DNA of 64,000 bases from the NCBI RefSeq assembly GCF_007859075.1, contig NZ_VOAK01000011.1:248001-312000 (forward strand), in the 5' to 3' direction. The notes beneath the pieces were generated by a model. That model was not told the DNA's origin, ran no database searches, and saw only the letters and a list, made by a program, of their open reading frames with translations. This DNA is from Gemmobacter aquaticus. Its GTDB lineage: Bacteria > Pseudomonadota > Alphaproteobacteria > Rhodobacterales > Rhodobacteraceae. Both the position numbers and the translations under genes were made by a program. Every line of letters begins with the position of its first letter. Position 1 is the stretch's first letter. Below are positions 60,903 to 64,000 of the stretch, one piece after another.

Positions 60903-62690
60903 ATGGCTTACACAACCCCCGACGCGACCACGCGCTCGCGTCCGATGACGGCGGAAGAGAGAAAGGTCATCATGGCCTCCTCGGCCGGGACGATCTTCGA
61001 ATGGTATGACTTCTACCTCTATGGCTCGCTCGCCTCGATCATCGGCGCGCAGTTCTTCACGGCCTTCCCCGAAAGCACCCGCAACGTCTTTGCGCTTCTG
61101 GCTTTCGCGGCTGGCTTCCTTGTGCGCCCGTTCGGCGCGCTGGTGTTCGGTATGCTGGGTGACCTGATCGGCCGGAAGTACACCTTCCTTGCGACGATCC
61201 TGATCATGGGCTTCTCGACCTTCCTCGTGGGTCTGCTGCCCGGCTACCAGGCCTGGGGCATCGCGGCCCCGATCATCCTGATCGCGCTGCGCATGCTGCA
61301 GGGTCTGGCGCTTGGCGGTGAATATGGTGGCGCTGCGGTCTATGTGGCTGAGCACGCGCCTCCGGGCCAGCGCGGCTACTTCACCTCGTTCATCCAGACC
61401 ACGGCGACTGTGGGTCTGTTGCTGTCGCTGGTCGTGATCCTGATGGTCACCTCATACGTGAACAACAACTACGACACCGTGGCGCAGTTCAACCTCGACG
61501 GCACCCCGCTGCTGGATGCCAAGGGCGCACAGGTCATGCTCGAGCCGTTCAAGGCCTGGGGCTGGCGGATCCCGTTCCTGGGCTCGATCGGTCTGCTTCT
61601 GATCTCGCTCTACATCCGTCTGCAGATGAACGAATCGCCTGCCTTCAAGAAAATGAAGGAAGAAGGCGCCCAGTCCAAAGCCCCGCTGCGCGAAGCTTTC
61701 GGCAACTGGAAAAACGGCAAGATCGCCCTGATCGCGCTGTTCGGTCTGACCGCTGGCCAGGCTGTGGTGTGGTACTCGGGTCAGTTCTATGCCCTGTTCT
61801 TCATGCAGAACGTCGTGAAGGTTGATCAGTTCTCGGCCAACGTCTTTGTGGCATGGTCGCTCATCCTCGGCACCGGTGGCTTCCTGTTCTTCGGCTCGCT
61901 GTCGGACCGCATCGGCCGCAAGCCGATCATCCTCGGCGGCTGTCTGCTCGCTGCCCTGACCTACATGACCGTGTTCCCGATGCTGACCCGCGTTGCGAAC
62001 CCGGCCCTCTACAACGCGCAGCAAACCGAAGTCACCGTGACCGCTGATCCGGCCAACTGCTCGTTCCAGTTCAACCCGGTCGGTACCGCCAAGTTCAACA
62101 ACAGCTGCGACATCGTGAAGGCGCTGCTGTCGAAGTCCTCGGTCAACGTGAAGACCATCGCTGCCGGCCCTGGCACCATCGCCTCGGTCAAGGTGGGTGA
62201 CACGGAAATCCAGGCCTATGACGGCAACACCCTGACCGGTGACGAACTGAAGGCTGCCAAAGCCACCTTCGAAAAGTCGATGAACGATGCGCTGACCGCT
62301 GCGGGCTATCCGCTGGTCGCTGCCGACAACACCACGGTTGCAAAAGCGAACCACTTCTTCGACATCTTCAAGGCCCAGAACATCCAGATTGTTCTGATCC
62401 TGACCTACCTCATCATCCTGGTGACCATGGTCTACGGTCCGATCGCTGCGATGCTGGTTGAACTCTACCCGACCCGGATCCGCTACTCTGGCCTGTCGCT
62501 GCCCTACCACATCGGTAACGGCTGGTTCGGTGGCCTGCTGCCCGCGACCGCCTTCGCGATCTCGGCCCAGTCTGGCAACATCTATGCAGGTCTGTGGTAC
62601 GCGATCGTCGTCGCCCTGATGACGGTGGTGATCGGTGCGATCTTCGTGCCCGGTGGCACCCACAAGAAAGACATCTTCGCGGACGAATAA
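60903..62690 (+). CDS. MFS transporter, MHS (metabolite:H+ symporter) type, with large periplasmic insertion
   Basis: A 595-residue transporter. The first half has MHS-family features: FEWYDFYLYGSLASIIG, GMLGDLIGRKYTFL, ALGGEYGGAAVYVAEHAPPGQRGYF. Normal members have 12 helices and about 430-450 residues. Here an extra segment of about 127 residues (364-490), with two Cys (386 and 402) that could pair, sits between TM9 and TM10, and a smaller one (about 185-217) lies between TM5 and TM6. Substrate unknown; the acs-adk context suggests a short-chain acid such as acetate or propionate. AGGAGGAGG precedes the ATG. Confidence 0.9.
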   Translation: MAYTTPDATTRSRPMTAEERKVIMASSAGTIFEWYDFYLYGSLASIIGAQFFTAFPESTRNVFALLAFAAGFLVRPFGALVFGMLGDLIGRKYTFLATILIMGFSTFLVGLLPGYQAWGIAAPIILIALRMLQGLALGGEYGGAAVYVAEHAPPGQRGYFTSFIQTTATVGLLLSLVVILMVTSYVNNNYDTVAQFNLDGTPLLDAKGAQVMLEPFKAWGWRIPFLGSIGLLLISLYIRLQMNESPAFKKMKEEGAQSKAPLREAFGNWKNGKIALIALFGLTAGQAVVWYSGQFYALFFMQNVVKVDQFSANVFVAWSLILGTGGFLFFGSLSDRIGRKPIILGGCLLAALTYMTVFPMLTRVANPALYNAQQTEVTVTADPANCSFQFNPVGTAKFNNSCDIVKALLSKSSVNVKTIAAGPGTIASVKVGDTEIQAYDGNTLTGDELKAAKATFEKSMNDALTAAGYPLVAADNTTVAKANHFFDIFKAQNIQIVLILTYLIILVTMVYGPIAAMLVELYPTRIRYSGLSLPYHIGNGWFGGLLPATAFAISAQSGNIYAGLWYAIVVALMTVVIGAIFVPGGTHKKDIFADE

Positions 62691-62703
62691 TCCGCGCAGA
62701 TCA

Positions 62704-62735
62704 GGGCGGGCCGGTTTTCCGGCCCGCCCGCTTTT
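62704..62735 (+). terminator. Terminator of the acs-adk-MFS unit
   Basis: GGGCGGGCCGG-TTTT-CCGGCCCGCCC followed by GCTTTTC is a perfect 11-bp stem 13 bases after the transporter stop. Confidence 0.85.
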
Positions 62736-62799
62736 CATTCGTTAGTCCCTTTGCCCACGTGACAACTCCCGCCGCGCCCGCCTTGAGCACCGAGGCCCC

Positions 62800-63189
62800 A
62801 TGCCAGCCAAACCTGCCCCCATCGGCCGCCGAGTGCTGATCGTCGAGGATGACGATCACATCGCCATGGCCATCGAATGGGTACTGGGGCGGGAAGGGCT
62901 GACGCATGATCGTGTTGCGACCGGACGCGATGCCCTGCCGCGGATCCGCGCGACGCATCCTGATCTGGTTCTGCTCGATGTGATGTTGCCCGAAATGTCG
63001 GGCCACGACATTTGCCGCGACCTGAGGCGCGACCCGAGCCTTGCCGATGTGCGCGTTCTGATGATGACCGCGCGCGGCTCGGCCCAGGATCGGCGCCGCG
63101 CGATCGATGAAGGCGCCGACGCCTTTGTGACAAAGCCCTTCGACGTCAAGGACCTGCGGGCCGAGGTGATCCGCCTGCTCAGCCTTTAG
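62800..63189 (+). CDS. Response regulator receiver domain protein (CheY-like)
   Basis: A 129-residue single receiver domain: acidic pocket E16-D17-D18 (VLIVEDDDHI), phosphoacceptor D60 (LVLLDVMLPEMSG), T near 90 (LMMTARGS) and K112 (VTKPFD). No output domain. Partner kinase not in the window. It follows the transporter terminator and overlaps the next, oppositely oriented gene by 11 bases. Confidence 0.92.
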   Translation: MPAKPAPIGRRVLIVEDDDHIAMAIEWVLGREGLTHDRVATGRDALPRIRATHPDLVLLDVMLPEMSGHDICRDLRRDPSLADVRVLMMTARGSAQDRRRAIDEGADAFVTKPFDVKDLRAEVIRLLSL

Positions 63190-63463
63190 CGGCGCGCAGC
63201 TTCTCTACCAGGGTCCAGAGCACGAGGCCCACGCCCAGTAGGATCAGGTTGGCGATCACACCCGAGGCGACCTGCATCCAGAAAGGCGCGGCGACCGCCG
63301 TGGATGTCGTCAGCGGGATGATCGCTGCAATGAACACGACACCAGCGGCGAGGGGCAGGGCAATGCCGGTGACCGCACGCGTACGCGCGGCAGTGATGAT
63401 CAACCCGATGATCAGGCCAATCCGAAACACATCCCCCAATTGCGCCTGCAAAAGTTCGGTCAT
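63179..63463 (-). CDS. Small membrane protein of unknown function
   Basis: A 94-residue protein with about three transmembrane segments (VFRIGLIIGLIITAARTRAV; IALPLAAGVVFIAAIIPLTT; VIANLILLGVGLVLWTLVEKL). The start at 63463 follows CTGGAGGGGGG. The frame continues open upstream but without support. No family recognised. Confidence 0.68.
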   Translation of the reverse strand: MTELLQAQLGDVFRIGLIIGLIITAARTRAVTGIALPLAAGVVFIAAIIPLTTSTAVAAPFWMQVASGVIANLILLGVGLVLWTLVEKLRAAKG

Positions 63464-63529
63464 TCTACCCCCCTCCAGATAGGTCCGCAAAAGACCATAC
63501 CCGGCCCCCCGGCAAACCTCAAACCCCTG

Positions 63530-63601
63530 TTCTTTCCTTTGGAAAATATCCTCGGGGGGAAGGGGCCAGCGGCCCCGCGGGGGGCAGACAGCCCCCCGTC
63601 C
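63530..63601. repeat. Dispersed palindromic intergenic element, copy 3
   Basis: TTCTTTCCTTTGG, AAAATATCCTCGGGGGG, a short GGGGCC-AGC-GGCCCC hairpin, then GGGGGGC-AGACA-GCCCCCC. It has the same block order as copy 2b. It lies in the gap between the small membrane protein gene and dnaG. Confidence 0.75.
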
Positions 63602-63661
63602 TGCACAGGCGCCATGCGCAGCGCACTGGACTTCGCCCCCGCCTGCACCGATATAGAAAGC

Positions 63662-64000
63662 ATGTCCCTGCCACCCGGATTCCTCGACGAGCTTCGCAAT
63701 CGCGTCACGCTCTCCAGCGTTGTGGGGCGCAAGGTCGTCTGGGATATGCGCAAGTCGAACCAGGCCAAGGGCGACTTCTGGGCACCCTGTCCCTTCCATC
63801 AGGAAAAATCGGCCTCTTTCCACGTCGATGACCGCAAGGGCTTTTACTATTGCTTCGGCTGCCACGCGAAGGGCGATGCGCTGAGCTTTCTGAAAGAGTC
63901 CGAAAACCTGTCCTTCATGGAGGCGGTCGAAATGCTGGCGCGCGAGGCCGGCATGACCATGCCCGCGCGCGACCCGCAAGCCGCGCAAAAGGCTGATCGG
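63662..64000 (+). CDS. dnaG: DNA primase DnaG, 5' part
   Basis: The first 113 residues are visible before the window ends. They contain the complete CHC2-type zinc-binding region: APCPFHQEKSASFHVDDRKG and FYYCFGCHAKGDALSF, preceded by FLDELRNRVTLSSVVGRKVV. It makes RNA primers at the replication fork. The TOPRIM catalytic domain lies outside the window. Confidence 0.96.
   Translation, partial: MSLPPGFLDELRNRVTLSSVVGRKVVWDMRKSNQAKGDFWAPCPFHQEKSASFHVDDRKGFYYCFGCHAKGDALSFLKESENLSFMEAVEMLAREAGMTMPARDPQAAQKADR

Noticed and set aside
57997-60915. A long open frame antisense to acs and adk (about 970 codons)
   Set aside because: It spans two conserved genes on the other strand and shows no domain; it is a codon-bias artefact.

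Overview
The window is a GC-rich, tightly packed chromosomal segment from an alphaproteobacterium, most likely a member of the Rhodobacteraceae (Rhodobacter/Paracoccus/Gemmobacter-like). The evidence is the presence of GcrA, the imuA-imuB-dnaE2 mutagenesis cassette behind a GTTC-N7-GTTC LexA box, a methylmalonyl-CoA epimerase/DUF1467 pair, the hom-glpX pair, a two-domain ALDH16 enzyme, and dispersed intergenic elements built around a CCTCGGGGG/ATATTT core. I see no tRNA, rRNA, CRISPR array, prophage or intact insertion sequence. It is core genome with scattered accessory genes.

Layout. 1-2345 (minus): a Rieske glycine-betaine-type monooxygenase (gbcA) and its flavin reductase (gbcB, cut by the window edge), preceded by a clear cobalamin riboswitch. 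2423-4359: a 3-methyladenine DNA glycosylase, an AT-richer gap and an SDR dehydrogenase with an altered active site. 4379-9753: LexA box and imuA-imuB-dnaE2. 9845-13212: LolA, a lytic transglycosylase lipoprotein, HspQ and a gamma-glutamyltransferase-like enzyme. 13302-16241: anti-sigma kinase/STAS pair, free methionine sulfoxide reductase, homocysteine methyltransferase and RluA. 16249-18967: YqjD/holin-like membrane pair and a long AI-2E family transporter. 19062-23426: a deoxyribose operon (SorC/DeoR regulator, deoC, ALDH16) with a palindromic operator on the regulator's start codon. 23537-26140: Na+/H+ antiporter with a cyclic-nucleotide-binding domain.

26191-33400: carB, pabB-pabC and aspS. 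33472-38654: DUF1993, DUF1800-DUF1501-GNAT-MliC, then mce-DUF1467. 38672-42090: EI24/CysZ-like protein, nitroreductase, transglycosylase, DUF167, gcrA, thioesterase. 42150-46698: glpX, hom, a lipoprotein, TetR regulator, pirin. 46807-49555: three Tad-type secreted/pseudopilin genes. 50005-57760: glutamate-type dehydrogenase, small membrane protein, M20 amidohydrolase, a beta-helix protein, an FMN-binding split-barrel protein and a SulP transporter. 58069-62690: acs-adk-MFS transporter, an apparent acetate-activation operon with an unusual AT-rich upstream region and a run of hairpins before the transporter gene. 62800-64000: response regulator, small membrane protein and the 5' end of dnaG.

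The most interesting signal is the cobalamin riboswitch in front of the oxygen-dependent demethylase operon: it suggests that B12 supply chooses between an oxygenase and a corrinoid route for betaine-type methylamines. Other items worth a look are the hairpin array and phased TTTACA motifs around acs-adk-MFS, the dispersed palindromic repeat family, the deo operator, the extended AI-2E transporter and an SDR lacking its catalytic lysine.
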